Assembly: GCF_001187505.1 (NCBI RefSeq)
Contig: NZ_CP012150.1
Location: 1,116,001 to 1,180,000 of the forward strand
Direction: 5' to 3'
DNA: 64,000 nt
Origin: Mycolicibacterium goodii
Lineage (GTDB): Bacteria > Actinomycetota > Actinomycetes > Mycobacteriales > Mycobacteriaceae
A program made the translations under genes and the position numbers. This document shows, one piece after another, positions 1 through 7,971 of the stretch; the first letter of the stretch is position 1, and the number at the start of each line of letters is the position of its first letter. The notes beneath the pieces are model-generated. The model saw only the letters and a program-made list of their open reading frames with translations. It did not search any database and had not been told where the DNA came from.

Positions 1-677
1 CCGCCGTCGGCGTCATTTCGATCATGACCAACACCGACGTCATCCCCAACCCGCCCCGATCCTTCGCCGATCTGCTCAAACCGGAATACAAAGGCAAGGT
101 CTCGATTTCGAACCCGGTCACCTCGGGCACCGGACAGGCGACGGTGTTCTCCACCGCGGCGGCGCTGTCGAAGAACAAGGGGCAGTTCGACCTCGACGCC
201 GCCATGGACTACTGGGCCGAGTTCTACAAGCTCGGTCAGCGCAACGAGGCGGAGTTCTCGGCGGCCTCGTTCGAGCGCGGCGAGACCCCCATCCGGCTCG
301 CGTACGACTTCGTCAACATCCAGACCGCGAACCTGGTGAAGGACAAGGGCATCCGCACCGAGAACGTGATCCCGTCCGAGGGCGGTGTGTGGCAACCCTC
401 GGCGACGATGTGCAACAAGAAGACCGAGGATCCCGACCTGGCGAAACTCGTCCTCGACCACACCCTTTCGAAGGAAGGGCAGCTGACCTTCGCCAAGGTG
501 GGCGCTCGCCCGGTGCTCTACACCCTGGGCAAGCTCGACGTGCCCGCCGAGCTGAAGGCCAACTGGCTGCCGGAAAGCCAGTACGCCAATGTCATCCAGT
601 ACCCCGATGACACGTGGCCGGATCCCTCGGTGGTCGCCGACCGCTGGGAGAACGACGTCCTCACCGCGGGCGGATGA
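1..677 (+). CDS. ABC transporter substrate-binding protein (3' part)
   Basis: The frame is already open at base 3 and ends at TGA 675-677, so the 5' end and signal peptide lie outside the window. About 225 residues are visible. They resemble the C-terminal half of family 1 solute-binding proteins of the iron/polyamine/aminoethylphosphonate type, with the segment KPEYKGKVSISNP and a closing TWPDPSVVADRWENDV. It would bind the ligand outside the membrane and deliver it to the two permeases that follow. The stop codon overlaps the next start as ATGA, so the genes form one operon. The ligand cannot be read from the sequence; a phosphonate or phosphoester is inferred from the hydrolase at the operon's end. 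Confidence 0.85.
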   Translation, partial: AVGVISIMTNTDVIPNPPRSFADLLKPEYKGKVSISNPVTSGTGQATVFSTAAALSKNKGQFDLDAAMDYWAEFYKLGQRNEAEFSAASFERGETPIRLAYDFVNIQTANLVKDKGIRTENVIPSEGGVWQPSATMCNKKTEDPDLAKLVLDHTLSKEGQLTFAKVGARPVLYTLGKLDVPAELKANWLPESQYANVIQYPDDTWPDPSVVADRWENDVLTAGG

Positions 678-1627
678 CGACCGTCAGCCGTGAGGTGGCC
701 GGCCCCACCGACGACGTCTCGGTGGGGCCCGGCTTCTCGTCCGTGACGCCCCGGCGCGGATTCGACGCGGTCCGGCGCATCGTCACCCAGTGGGGCCCGG
801 CGGTGCCGTTCCTGGTCACCGCGGGCGGAGTGCTTGTCGCAGCGGCGCTCTGGCTGATCCGCACGAGTTTCTCCGGGCCGGGCGGCGGGTGGACCCTGCA
901 GCCGTGGCAGGACATCTTCGCCCAGCAGATCACCCGCGCCGCCATGGTGCGCTCACTCGGGTTGTCCGCGGTCGTGGCGACGCTGTGCCTGGTGATGGGG
1001 TCGGTGCTGGCGTACCTGGTCTCGGGGCTGGCCCGCCGTGGCCGCACCGCCGCGCAAGCACTGCTGAACGTGGCGGCCAACTTCGGTGGCGCCTCGCTGG
1101 CGATCGCGATGGTCTCGACACTGGGCGCAGTCGGTTTCGTGCGTCTGCTGCTGCAGGACTGGTTCGGGTACACGCTGGGTTTCGACCTGTACTCGTTCTG
1201 GGGTCTGGTGGTCACCTACCTGTACTTCATCCTGCCGCTCTACGTGCTGCTGGTGTTGCCCGCCATGTCGGTGCTGCGTGCCGAATGGTGGGACGCCGTG
1301 CAGGCCGCGGGCGGGACCCGGTGGCACTACTGGCGCCGCGTCGGGCTGCCGGTGTTGTTCCCGTTCCTGCTGTCGGGCTGGGTCCTGACCTTCGCGTGGT
1401 CGCTGGGCCAGTTCTCGGTGCCGTACGCACTTCTCGGTGATACGTCGGCGACATCGCTGATCACGACCCGGTTGGGCAATTTCCTGTTCTCGGCGACGGG
1501 CGGGACGAACCGCTTCGAGCGCGCCGCGGCGCTGGCCGTCTTCCTGATGGCGATCTCGGCGGTGGCGCTGGTGCTCTATCGGCTCATCGCCAACCGGATG
1601 CTGGCGCGATTGGAGAACCTGCGATGA
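674..1627 (+). CDS. ABC transporter permease, PotB-like
   Basis: A 317-residue inner-membrane permease. After a roughly 35-residue cytoplasmic N-terminus it has about six hydrophobic segments. A binding-protein-dependent transport loop, AVQAAGGTRWHYWRRVGLP, lies near two thirds of the length and should contact the ATPase. The ATG at 674 is chosen because it overlaps the previous stop as ATGA; the open frame runs on upstream to 614, but that part lies inside the binding-protein gene. It pairs with the second permease, whose start again overlaps by 4 bp. Family membership is clear from the membrane pattern and the EAA-type loop; substrate is unknown. Confidence 0.88.
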   Translation: MTTVSREVAGPTDDVSVGPGFSSVTPRRGFDAVRRIVTQWGPAVPFLVTAGGVLVAAALWLIRTSFSGPGGGWTLQPWQDIFAQQITRAAMVRSLGLSAVVATLCLVMGSVLAYLVSGLARRGRTAAQALLNVAANFGGASLAIAMVSTLGAVGFVRLLLQDWFGYTLGFDLYSFWGLVVTYLYFILPLYVLLVLPAMSVLRAEWWDAVQAAGGTRWHYWRRVGLPVLFPFLLSGWVLTFAWSLGQFSVPYALLGDTSATSLITTRLGNFLFSATGGTNRFERAAALAVFLMAISAVALVLYRLIANRMLARLENLR

Positions 1628-2448
1628 CCCGCGCGTCCCGCTGGGCGCTGCTCGGCCTGTGGGCGGTGTTCCTGGCGCTTCCCGTCGTCGCGACGGTCCT
1701 CTACTCGCTGGCCACGGTGTGGCGCGGACGGGCGTTCCCGGACGGATACACCCTCGGATGGTGGGTGAGTGCCTTCAGTGAGCCGCGGGTGGTCTCGGCG
1801 CTGCTGCGGTCGACCTGCCTGGCGCTTCTCACCGTCGTCGTGGTCGCGGCCGTCGTGCTGCCCGCCCTCTACTGGGGTCACATCCGCAATCCGCGCATCC
1901 GGACCCTGATGCAGTTGTGTGCCCTGCTGCCGTTCGCGTTGCCGTTCGTGGTGCTGGCGTACGGCATCAAACGCCTCGCCGGTGCCAGTGAGTTCACCCA
2001 GCCCTGGGAATCCAGCCCCGCGCTCGTGGTGCTGGGCCATGTCGCGCTGGCGTTCCCGTTCTTCCTGTGGCCGGTGGACGGCGCGATGTCCGCGGCGGGG
2101 GTACGGCGGCTGTCCGAGGCCGCCGAAACCTCCGGAGCTGCACCGGTGTCCACCCTGTTCCGGGTCGTCATCCCGAACATCCGCACCGGAATCCTCACCG
2201 GCGCGATCCTGACCTTCGCGACGTCGTTCGGTGAGTACTCCATCGCCAGGGTCATCACCGGCAGTTCCTTTGAGACGCTGCCGGTCTGGCAGGTCGCCGC
2301 GCTGCAGGACACGCGTGGCAACCCCAACGGCGTCGCCGTCATGGCGATCTTCACCTTCCTGCTCATGTTCATCGTCTCGGTGCTCATCGCGCGGACCGGC
2401 AAGGGCCAGCCCCTGCGCCTGCTGCCCGGCATCGGCAACACACGTTAG
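1624..2448 (+). CDS. ABC transporter permease, PotC-like
   Basis: A 274-residue permease with about six membrane segments and the EAA-type loop EAAETSGAAPVSTLFRVVIP, the ATPase docking site. It starts at ATG 1624, overlapping the stop of the first permease by 4 bp (ATGA), so the two are translationally coupled. It ends 9 bp before the ATPase gene. Together they form the heterodimeric channel typical of spermidine/putrescine, iron and aminoethylphosphonate importers. Confidence 0.88.
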   Translation: MTRASRWALLGLWAVFLALPVVATVLYSLATVWRGRAFPDGYTLGWWVSAFSEPRVVSALLRSTCLALLTVVVVAAVVLPALYWGHIRNPRIRTLMQLCALLPFALPFVVLAYGIKRLAGASEFTQPWESSPALVVLGHVALAFPFFLWPVDGAMSAAGVRRLSEAAETSGAAPVSTLFRVVIPNIRTGILTGAILTFATSFGEYSIARVITGSSFETLPVWQVAALQDTRGNPNGVAVMAIFTFLLMFIVSVLIARTGKGQPLRLLPGIGNTR

Positions 2449-2457
2449 GAGTCCCAC

Positions 2458-3513
2458 GTGCCCAGTGCGGTTCGGGTCGAATCGGCCACCAAGGTCTACG
2501 GGTCGAGCCACGGCTCGACCAAAGCCCTCGACAATGTCTCACTGCACATCGAGCCCGGCCAGATGGTCGCGCTGCTCGGGCCGTCCGGCTGCGGAAAGAC
2601 AACGCTGCTGCGGGCCATCGCGGGCCTCAACCCCATCGACCGCGGCGCCATCCGCATCGGTGATCGTGATGTCACCATGGTGCCTGCGCGGCTGCGCCCG
2701 ATCGGCATGGTGTTCCAGCACTACGCGCTGTTCCCGAACATGACGGTGGCGGAGAACATCTCGTTCCCGCTGACGATCCGCAAGCAGCGGCGCGCACAGC
2801 GTGCCCAGCGCGTCGGTGAACTGCTCGAGCTGATCGGTATGACGGCGTTGGCCGAGCGGTACCCCAACCAGCTGTCCGGCGGCCAGCAACAGCGGGTGGC
2901 GCTGGCTCGGGCACTGGCCCCCGAACCCGATGTGCTGCTGCTCGACGAACCACTCGCCGCACTCGACGCCGCGATCCGCAACGACCTGCGTGACGAGATC
3001 CGGCGCATCCAGCACCGGGTCGGCACCACAGCGGTTTTCGTGACGCACGACCAGTCCGAGGCGATGGCGGTGGCCGACCGCGTCGCGGTCATGGACCGCG
3101 GTCGCATCCTGGAAGTGGCTGCGCCTGCGGAGATCTACGAACGGCCCGCATCGCGCTTCGCGGCCACCTTCGTCGGCTCCTGCAATGCGCTGGAACTGCC
3201 CGTCGACGCCGACCGGGTGGTGCGGTGGGGCACGGCGTTCGAGGTTCCGGCCCCGCGTGAGGCCGATGGTACGGCTCTTGCGGTGTTCCGACCCGAGGAT
3301 GTGCGCCTCACCGCGCAGCAGGGCGTGACCGGGACGGTCGACGTGGTGGTGTTCCTCGGCGCGACGAGCCGGGTCTACGTCACCGTCGCCGGGGATCGAG
3401 GTGACCAGACCGTGCACGTCGATCTGCCGTCCCGTTCGGCGTCGAATTTCACGCCCGGGCAACGGGTTTGCGTGCTCGTTGCGCCGGAGAAGGTTCGGGT
3501 GTTCGCGTCATGA
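2458..3513 (+). CDS. ABC transporter ATP-binding protein, PotA-like
   Basis: A 351-residue ATPase starting with GTG. It has Walker A GPSGCGKTT (residues 41-49), Q-loop Q87, signature LSGGQ (139-143), Walker B ending DEP (about 159-165) and the H-loop H197 in FVTHDQSEA. The last ~100 residues form a TOBE-type regulatory domain, as in PotA/UgpC/MalK importers. It energises uptake by the two preceding permeases. A purine-rich stretch, GTTAGGAG, lies just upstream as ribosome-binding site. The next gene starts inside its stop codon (ATGA at 3510). Confidence 0.92.
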   Translation: MPSAVRVESATKVYGSSHGSTKALDNVSLHIEPGQMVALLGPSGCGKTTLLRAIAGLNPIDRGAIRIGDRDVTMVPARLRPIGMVFQHYALFPNMTVAENISFPLTIRKQRRAQRAQRVGELLELIGMTALAERYPNQLSGGQQQRVALARALAPEPDVLLLDEPLAALDAAIRNDLRDEIRRIQHRVGTTAVFVTHDQSEAMAVADRVAVMDRGRILEVAAPAEIYERPASRFAATFVGSCNALELPVDADRVVRWGTAFEVPAPREADGTALAVFRPEDVRLTAQQGVTGTVDVVVFLGATSRVYVTVAGDRGDQTVHVDLPSRSASNFTPGQRVCVLVAPEKVRVFAS

Positions 3514-4529
3514 CCGCGCCGATGGTGGTTCTGGTGATCCTCGACGGTGTCGGCGCGCGGCAGGTCCGGCCGGAGACGATGCCGACGCTGCACGCCCTCG
3601 CCACCGAGGGTGCTTGGCGTCCCGACGGTTCCGAGGCCGTGCTGTGCTCGGCGACCTACCCGAACATCCTGACGCTGGTGACGGGCAGTTCGCCGACGCA
3701 GCACCGGGTGTTCGCCAACCCGCTGTTCGGCCATGAACTCACCGCAACAGCCTCGCCGACAGCGATTTTCGAGCGTGTGGGCGGCCGCGACACGGAGTTC
3801 GTGGTCGGCGATCAGAACCTGATCGCCGTCGGGCGCGGGCGTACCGCGGGCCGGCACTGGCCACCGGACGGAATCCTGCCCGACGGCGCCCGCCGCGACG
3901 AGTTCGGCTACGCCGTCGACGCGGAGGTGCTGCCCCACGCGCTGGCCGCCGTAGAGCGTCGTCCCGATCTGCTCGTGGTGCACCTGAACGGCCCGGACAC
4001 GGCATCTCATCTGCACGGGCCGGACAGCGAGGCCGCCGTGGCGTCCTACCGCACCTCGGACACCGCGCTGGCATCCCTGGTGGATGCGCTGCGACCGCAC
4101 TGGGACCGCCTGTTGCTGCTGGTGGTCTCCGACCACGATCAGGAGACCATCCACGACGACCGGCGCATCGACCTCGCCGGGTTGGCGGGCGCGCGCGGCG
4201 TCGACGTGACGGTGTTCCACGAGGGCACCGCGGCCGTGGTCACCGGGCCGGGTGCCGCCGACGCGGGCTGGCTGTCGGGCGTGGCAGGCGTCGAGCGGTC
4301 GTGGCTGGTGGAGCCCGAGGTGCGGATCGTCGCGAGCGAGCCGCAGCACTGGTTCGCCCGGCCCGACAACGCCACCCGCGGTGGCGCCCACGGCGGTCCG
4401 AGGACCCGCGGGCAGGTCGCGGTGGCGGCAGGAGGGCACCCGATGGTCCCGCAGATCGCGCAGGCCTGGCGCGATCGGCGGCCGCGCGCCGAGCATTGGG
4501 CGGGTCTGGCGCTTTCGGTCTTCGCCTGA
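3510..4529 (+). CDS. Alkaline-phosphatase-superfamily phosphodiesterase/phosphonate hydrolase
   Basis: A 339-residue protein of the type I phosphodiesterase/nucleotide pyrophosphatase fold. Visible metal-site and nucleophile motifs are LVILDGVG (Asp near residue 12), CSATYPN (candidate nucleophile Thr), NGPDTASHLHG (Asp, His), VVSDHDQE (Asp-His) and RGGAHGG (His). The ATG at 3510 overlaps the ATPase stop (ATGA); a longer in-frame start at 3468 would run into the ATPase and is less likely. Members include phosphonoacetate hydrolase and phosphodiesterases. Its place at the end of an importer operon suggests that it cleaves the imported compound. No signal peptide is visible, so it probably acts in the cytosol. 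The exact substrate is unknown. Confidence 0.8.
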   Translation: MTAPMVVLVILDGVGARQVRPETMPTLHALATEGAWRPDGSEAVLCSATYPNILTLVTGSSPTQHRVFANPLFGHELTATASPTAIFERVGGRDTEFVVGDQNLIAVGRGRTAGRHWPPDGILPDGARRDEFGYAVDAEVLPHALAAVERRPDLLVVHLNGPDTASHLHGPDSEAAVASYRTSDTALASLVDALRPHWDRLLLLVVSDHDQETIHDDRRIDLAGLAGARGVDVTVFHEGTAAVVTGPGAADAGWLSGVAGVERSWLVEPEVRIVASEPQHWFARPDNATRGGAHGGPRTRGQVAVAAGGHPMVPQIAQAWRDRRPRAEHWAGLALSVFA

Positions 4530-4610
4530 TGCGGGTGCGGTGAGGAATCCGCGGTGTCCGCCCGGGCACGGGCGCGCCCGAATCAGGTCGCGGCCGTCTA
4601 CGGTCGAACG

Positions 4611-6074
4611 GTGAACTTCGACGAGTACCGCACCTTCGACGCCACCGGACTGGCCGAACTCGTCGCCGCCGGTGAGGTGACGGCGGCCGAGCTGCTGGAG
4701 GTGGCGCGGGCGCGCGCCGCCGCGGTGAACCCGAAGATCAACGCGATCGTGGCCGACGTCCCCCCGGCCGGCGCCACCGCGGGCCCGTTCGCCGGGGTGC
4801 CGTTCCTCATCAAGGACCTGGGCCAGGATTACAAGGGCCTGCCCACGTCGCGGGGTTGCCGTGCGTTGAAGTCGATTCCGGTGACCGAGCACGCCACGGT
4901 GGTGCAGCGTTGGCTCGACGCGGGCCTGGTGATCTTCGGCAAGACCAACACGCCGGAATTCGGCGCGAAGGGCATCACCGAACCCGAGGTGTGGGGCCCG
5001 ACCCGCAACCCGTGGGATCTGGGCCGGACTTCCGGCGGATCCTCGGGCGGTTCCGCGGCCGCCGTCGCCGCGGGCATCGTGCCGTGCGCAGGCGCCAACG
5101 ACGGCGGCGGGTCGATCCGCATCCCGGCCGCCTGCTGTGGGCTGGTGGGCCTCAAAGCGGGCCGCGGGTTGACGCCGATGGGCCCGGCCGTGGCGGAATC
5201 GCTACACGGCTCGGCGGTGCAGGGCGTCGTCTCCCGTACGGTGCGCGACACCGCGGCGATGCTCGACGTGATCAGCGGCGGTGAGTCGGGTGGGCCGTAT
5301 GCGCCGAAACTGCCCGAGGCGTCGTTCGCGTCGGCCGTCGGCGCCGACCCGGGCAGGCTGCGGATCGGGGTGCGGATCCCGTCCGCGATCAATCCCGACC
5401 CGCATCGTGAGGCGTATGCGGCGGTCGAGGCCACCATGCAGACGCTCACCGACCTCGGCCACCATGTCGAGGAGCTTCCGCAGGCACCGTTCGACGACGC
5501 GGCGCTGGCCCGCGAATTCCTGCTGTCCTGGTTCGTCTACATCGCATGGGAACTCGACGAGGCCAAGCGGATCTCGGGGGCAGGCGACGACGGGTTCGAG
5601 CGCGACACGCGCATCCTGGCCGCGATCGGTCGCGCCACCAGCAGCGTCGCCTATGTCGACGCCGTGCAGCGGCGCCACGACCACACCCGCCGGCTCACCA
5701 CGTTCTTCGAGAACTACGACCTGTTGCTGACGCCGACGCTGGCCACACCCCCACCCCGGATCGGCGAGTTCGATCTGCCCGCGCTGCTCAAGCACGGGTC
5801 GGATGTGCTGCTCAAGACCCGCACCGCGGGTCTGCTGCGCTTCACCAAGATCCTCGACGACAGCGTCGACGAGAATCTCGCGTGGGTGCCGTACACGCAG
5901 CTCGCCAACATCACCGGGCGGCCCGCGATCTCGCTGCCGCTGCACTGGACCGCCGAGGGCCTGCCGCTGGGCGTGCAGTTCGTCGCACCGCTGGAAGGTG
6001 AATCGCTGCTCATCAAGCTCGCGGCGCAACTCGAGGAGGCCAAGCCGTGGAAGGACCGCGTCGCCCCGGTGTAG
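4611..6074 (+). CDS. Amidase (amidase signature family)
   Basis: A 487-residue amidase hydrolysing a carboxamide to acid and ammonia. The Ser-cisSer-Lys triad is visible: Lys in VPFLIKDL, the Gly/Ser-rich TSGGSSGGSAAAVAAG with the cis-Ser, and the nucleophile Ser in DGGGSIRIPA. I place the start at GTG 4611 rather than GTG 4554, because TACGGT (4599-4604) lies 6 nt before it, the usual arrangement of a leaderless mycobacterial gene. The protein then begins MNFDEYRTFDATGLAELV, a normal amidase N-terminus. It lies 81 bp after the transporter operon and converges with the LysR gene. Substrate unknown. Confidence 0.9.
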   Translation: MNFDEYRTFDATGLAELVAAGEVTAAELLEVARARAAAVNPKINAIVADVPPAGATAGPFAGVPFLIKDLGQDYKGLPTSRGCRALKSIPVTEHATVVQRWLDAGLVIFGKTNTPEFGAKGITEPEVWGPTRNPWDLGRTSGGSSGGSAAAVAAGIVPCAGANDGGGSIRIPAACCGLVGLKAGRGLTPMGPAVAESLHGSAVQGVVSRTVRDTAAMLDVISGGESGGPYAPKLPEASFASAVGADPGRLRIGVRIPSAINPDPHREAYAAVEATMQTLTDLGHHVEELPQAPFDDAALAREFLLSWFVYIAWELDEAKRISGAGDDGFERDTRILAAIGRATSSVAYVDAVQRRHDHTRRLTTFFENYDLLLTPTLATPPPRIGEFDLPALLKHGSDVLLKTRTAGLLRFTKILDDSVDENLAWVPYTQLANITGRPAISLPLHWTAEGLPLGVQFVAPLEGESLLIKLAAQLEEAKPWKDRVAPV

Positions 6075-6968
6075 TCAGACGGTGAGTTCCAGAACCGTGC
6101 TGCGCAACCACAGGTGACTCGCGTCGTGGTCCATCCGCGGGTGCCACACGGCGTAGAACGGCAGCTGCGGAAAGCTTCTGGGCGCGTTCAGTATTCGCAC
6201 ACCCGAAGGGTTGGCGAGCTTGGCGACCAGGCGGGCCGGGAAGGTCACCACCAGGTCGGTCCCGGCCAGCATGTCCACCGCGAACGTGTAGAACGGCGTG
6301 GACACGGCCACTCTCCGCGGCCCGGGCAGGGCGTCCTCGATGAGGTGGGTGGTGCCCTGTTCGATCTCGATGCGGATGTGCGGAAACGCCAGGTAGTCGT
6401 TGATCGACAGCTGCCCGCGGTCGGCGAGCGGATGGTCGTGGGCGACCGCGCAGACGAAGTGGTCGGTGAACAGTTCCTGACGGGCGAACTGCGACGGCGT
6501 GGGCCTGCCGACCACCAGCAGGTCGATCCCACCCGCGTTCAACTCGGCGAAGGCTTCGTCGTCGAGTTGCTGGTACACCACCGACGATCCGGGTGAGCGC
6601 TGATGGATCGTGCGCGCCAGGTCGGCACCGAACAGGGCGACCGAGTAATCGCTGAGTGCCAGTCGGTAGGACTCGGTCGCGGTGGCCGGGTCGAAGTGTT
6701 CCGGCCCGAACAGCGCGTCGAGTTCCGGCATCACTCCCGCCATCCGGGCCCGTAACCGCTCGGCGCGCGGTGTCAGGGTGTAGCCGTCGCGGCCGGGCAC
6801 GAGCAACGCGTCGTCGAAGGTGCGCCGCAGTCGCTGCAGTGCGCGGCTCATCGCGGGCTGACTGAGGCCGACGCGCGCCGCGGCCCGCGACACCTGACGT
6901 TCTTCCAGCAGCGCGGACAGCGCGGGAAGCAAATTGAGGTCGACACCCGCTATATGCGTCTGACGCAT
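6075..6968 (-). CDS. LysR-family transcriptional regulator
   Basis: A 297-residue regulator with a winged helix-turn-helix at residues 10-65 (SALLEERQVSRAAARVGLS, then QPAMSRALQRLR) and a periplasmic-binding-protein-like effector domain from about residue 90. It looks leaderless: read on the minus strand, TAGTAT (6976-6981) stands 7 nt before the ATG. A perfect palindrome covers the first five codons and probably serves for autoregulation. It converges with the amidase gene, its stop lying 1 bp beyond the amidase stop. The likely target is its own gene and perhaps the amidase. Confidence 0.9.
   Translation of the reverse strand: MRQTHIAGVDLNLLPALSALLEERQVSRAAARVGLSQPAMSRALQRLRRTFDDALLVPGRDGYTLTPRAERLRARMAGVMPELDALFGPEHFDPATATESYRLALSDYSVALFGADLARTIHQRSPGSSVVYQQLDDEAFAELNAGGIDLLVVGRPTPSQFARQELFTDHFVCAVAHDHPLADRGQLSINDYLAFPHIRIEIEQGTTHLIEDALPGPRRVAVSTPFYTFAVDMLAGTDLVVTFPARLVAKLANPSGVRILNAPRSFPQLPFYAVWHPRMDHDASHLWLRSTVLELTV
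6954..6968. promoter_or_regulatory. Palindrome over the LysR start codon, T-N11-A type
   Basis: ATGCGTCTGACGCAT is a perfect inverted repeat (6-bp arms, 3-bp centre) containing the LysR-box pattern T-N11-A. It begins at the start codon of the leaderless LysR gene, so bound protein would sit at the transcription start. Operator role is inferred. Confidence 0.55.
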
Positions 6969-7233
6969 ACCGCCAATACTAGGAATTCATTGGGCAGATA
7001 GCACGGACACGCGCACTCTCTTGGTACGGCGACTGTCGGGTGAAAGGAATCGGTGATGCAACACCTCGCTCCCGATGTTCGCACCGGCCTCGCTGCGGGT
7101 ACCCCTTCAGAGCCTGTCCCAGCGCGACAAGCGGTTGCTGCGCGGTTGTCGACGTGGTCCAAACAGTCTGCTGACTCCAAGTGGGACCATGGAACGAGAC
7201 AGACCAGGAAGGGACCGGGGAAGGGAGGGAACA

Positions 7234-7893
7234 GTGCGCTCCCACGGCACCGACCACGAGGGTAGGACCACCTCGGGGTCGGCCGACGATCCAGGATTCT
7301 CCACGTTTGCTCTGCGGCCGCCACGATGGCCGGTCCTGGTGCGTCTGCGCGGCCGCGACCCCATGGTCCGTGCCATCGACCGCGTCGAGGCGCTGATCTT
7401 CGCCCTGGTTGTGGTGGCGGCGGTTCTCTGCGTACCGGTCGTCGGAGCGATCGGCACCGCGGTCCACGACGCACGCAGCCAGCACAACGCCCAGCTCGCC
7501 GCGAGCCGCACCGCGGTGCAGGCCACGGTCATCGATGTCACCACCGACCCCGGTGACGCCTTCGCCAACACCCGGACCGCGACGGGCCGATGGTCGGTCG
7601 ACGGCGCCGAGCACTCGGGCGTGGTTCCCGCACCACCGAACGTGGAAGTCGGTGACACCCTGCAGATCTGGGTCGACCAGTCGGGCGCCTGGGTTCCCGC
7701 GCCGCCGCCGGCATCAGGCGCCGCCGCGGACGCCATCACGGTCTCGGTGCTCACCCTGTTCGGGGTGGCCGGTGTCGCGCTGACGACGATGGTGCTGACC
7801 AGGAAGTGTTGCGACCGAGTCCGGTTCGCCCGCTGGCAGCACGGCATCGACGCCTTCATCGACCACGGCGACGGGCACACCAGCCGGTCCTAG
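7234..7893 (+). CDS. Rv1733c-like two-helix transmembrane protein
   Basis: A 219-residue membrane protein resembling the Rv1733c family. A cytoplasmic N-terminus of about 50 residues ends RDPMVRAIDRVEAL. Then come a membrane helix (about 52-74), an extracytoplasmic domain with RTAVQATVIDVTTDPG and VEVGDTLQIWVDQSGAWV, a second helix (about 168-190), and a short tail with RWQHGIDAFIDHG. I chose GTG 7234 because a strong ribosome-binding site, AAGGGAGGGA (7221-7230), stands just before it. An upstream in-frame ATG at 7189 lacks such a site. Rv1733c itself belongs to the DosR dormancy regulon; no convincing DosR box was seen here. Molecular function is unknown. Confidence 0.8.
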   Translation: MRSHGTDHEGRTTSGSADDPGFSTFALRPPRWPVLVRLRGRDPMVRAIDRVEALIFALVVVAAVLCVPVVGAIGTAVHDARSQHNAQLAASRTAVQATVIDVTTDPGDAFANTRTATGRWSVDGAEHSGVVPAPPNVEVGDTLQIWVDQSGAWVPAPPPASGAAADAITVSVLTLFGVAGVALTTMVLTRKCCDRVRFARWQHGIDAFIDHGDGHTSRS

Positions 7894-7910
7894 CCCGCCA
7901 CCCTGATGCC

Positions 7911-7929
7911 ACCCGAGTGCCACTCGGGT
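7911..7929. promoter_or_regulatory. Perfect 19-bp palindrome between Rv1733c-like and LuxR genes
   Basis: ACCCGAGTG, one C, then CACTCGGGT: perfect 9-bp arms, 18 bp after the Rv1733c-like stop and 43 bp before the LuxR start. It could fold as a terminator hairpin, though no T-run follows, or serve as an operator for the LuxR gene. Confidence 0.45.
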
Positions 7930-7971
7930 CAAACGACAACGACCGCAGCCCAGGCGGAGCACGATGGAACC

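Noticed and set aside
7180..7200. Possible DosR box before the Rv1733c-like gene
   Set aside because: Only a GGGAC core is present (7184-7188); the second half does not match, about 11 of 19 positions of the consensus.
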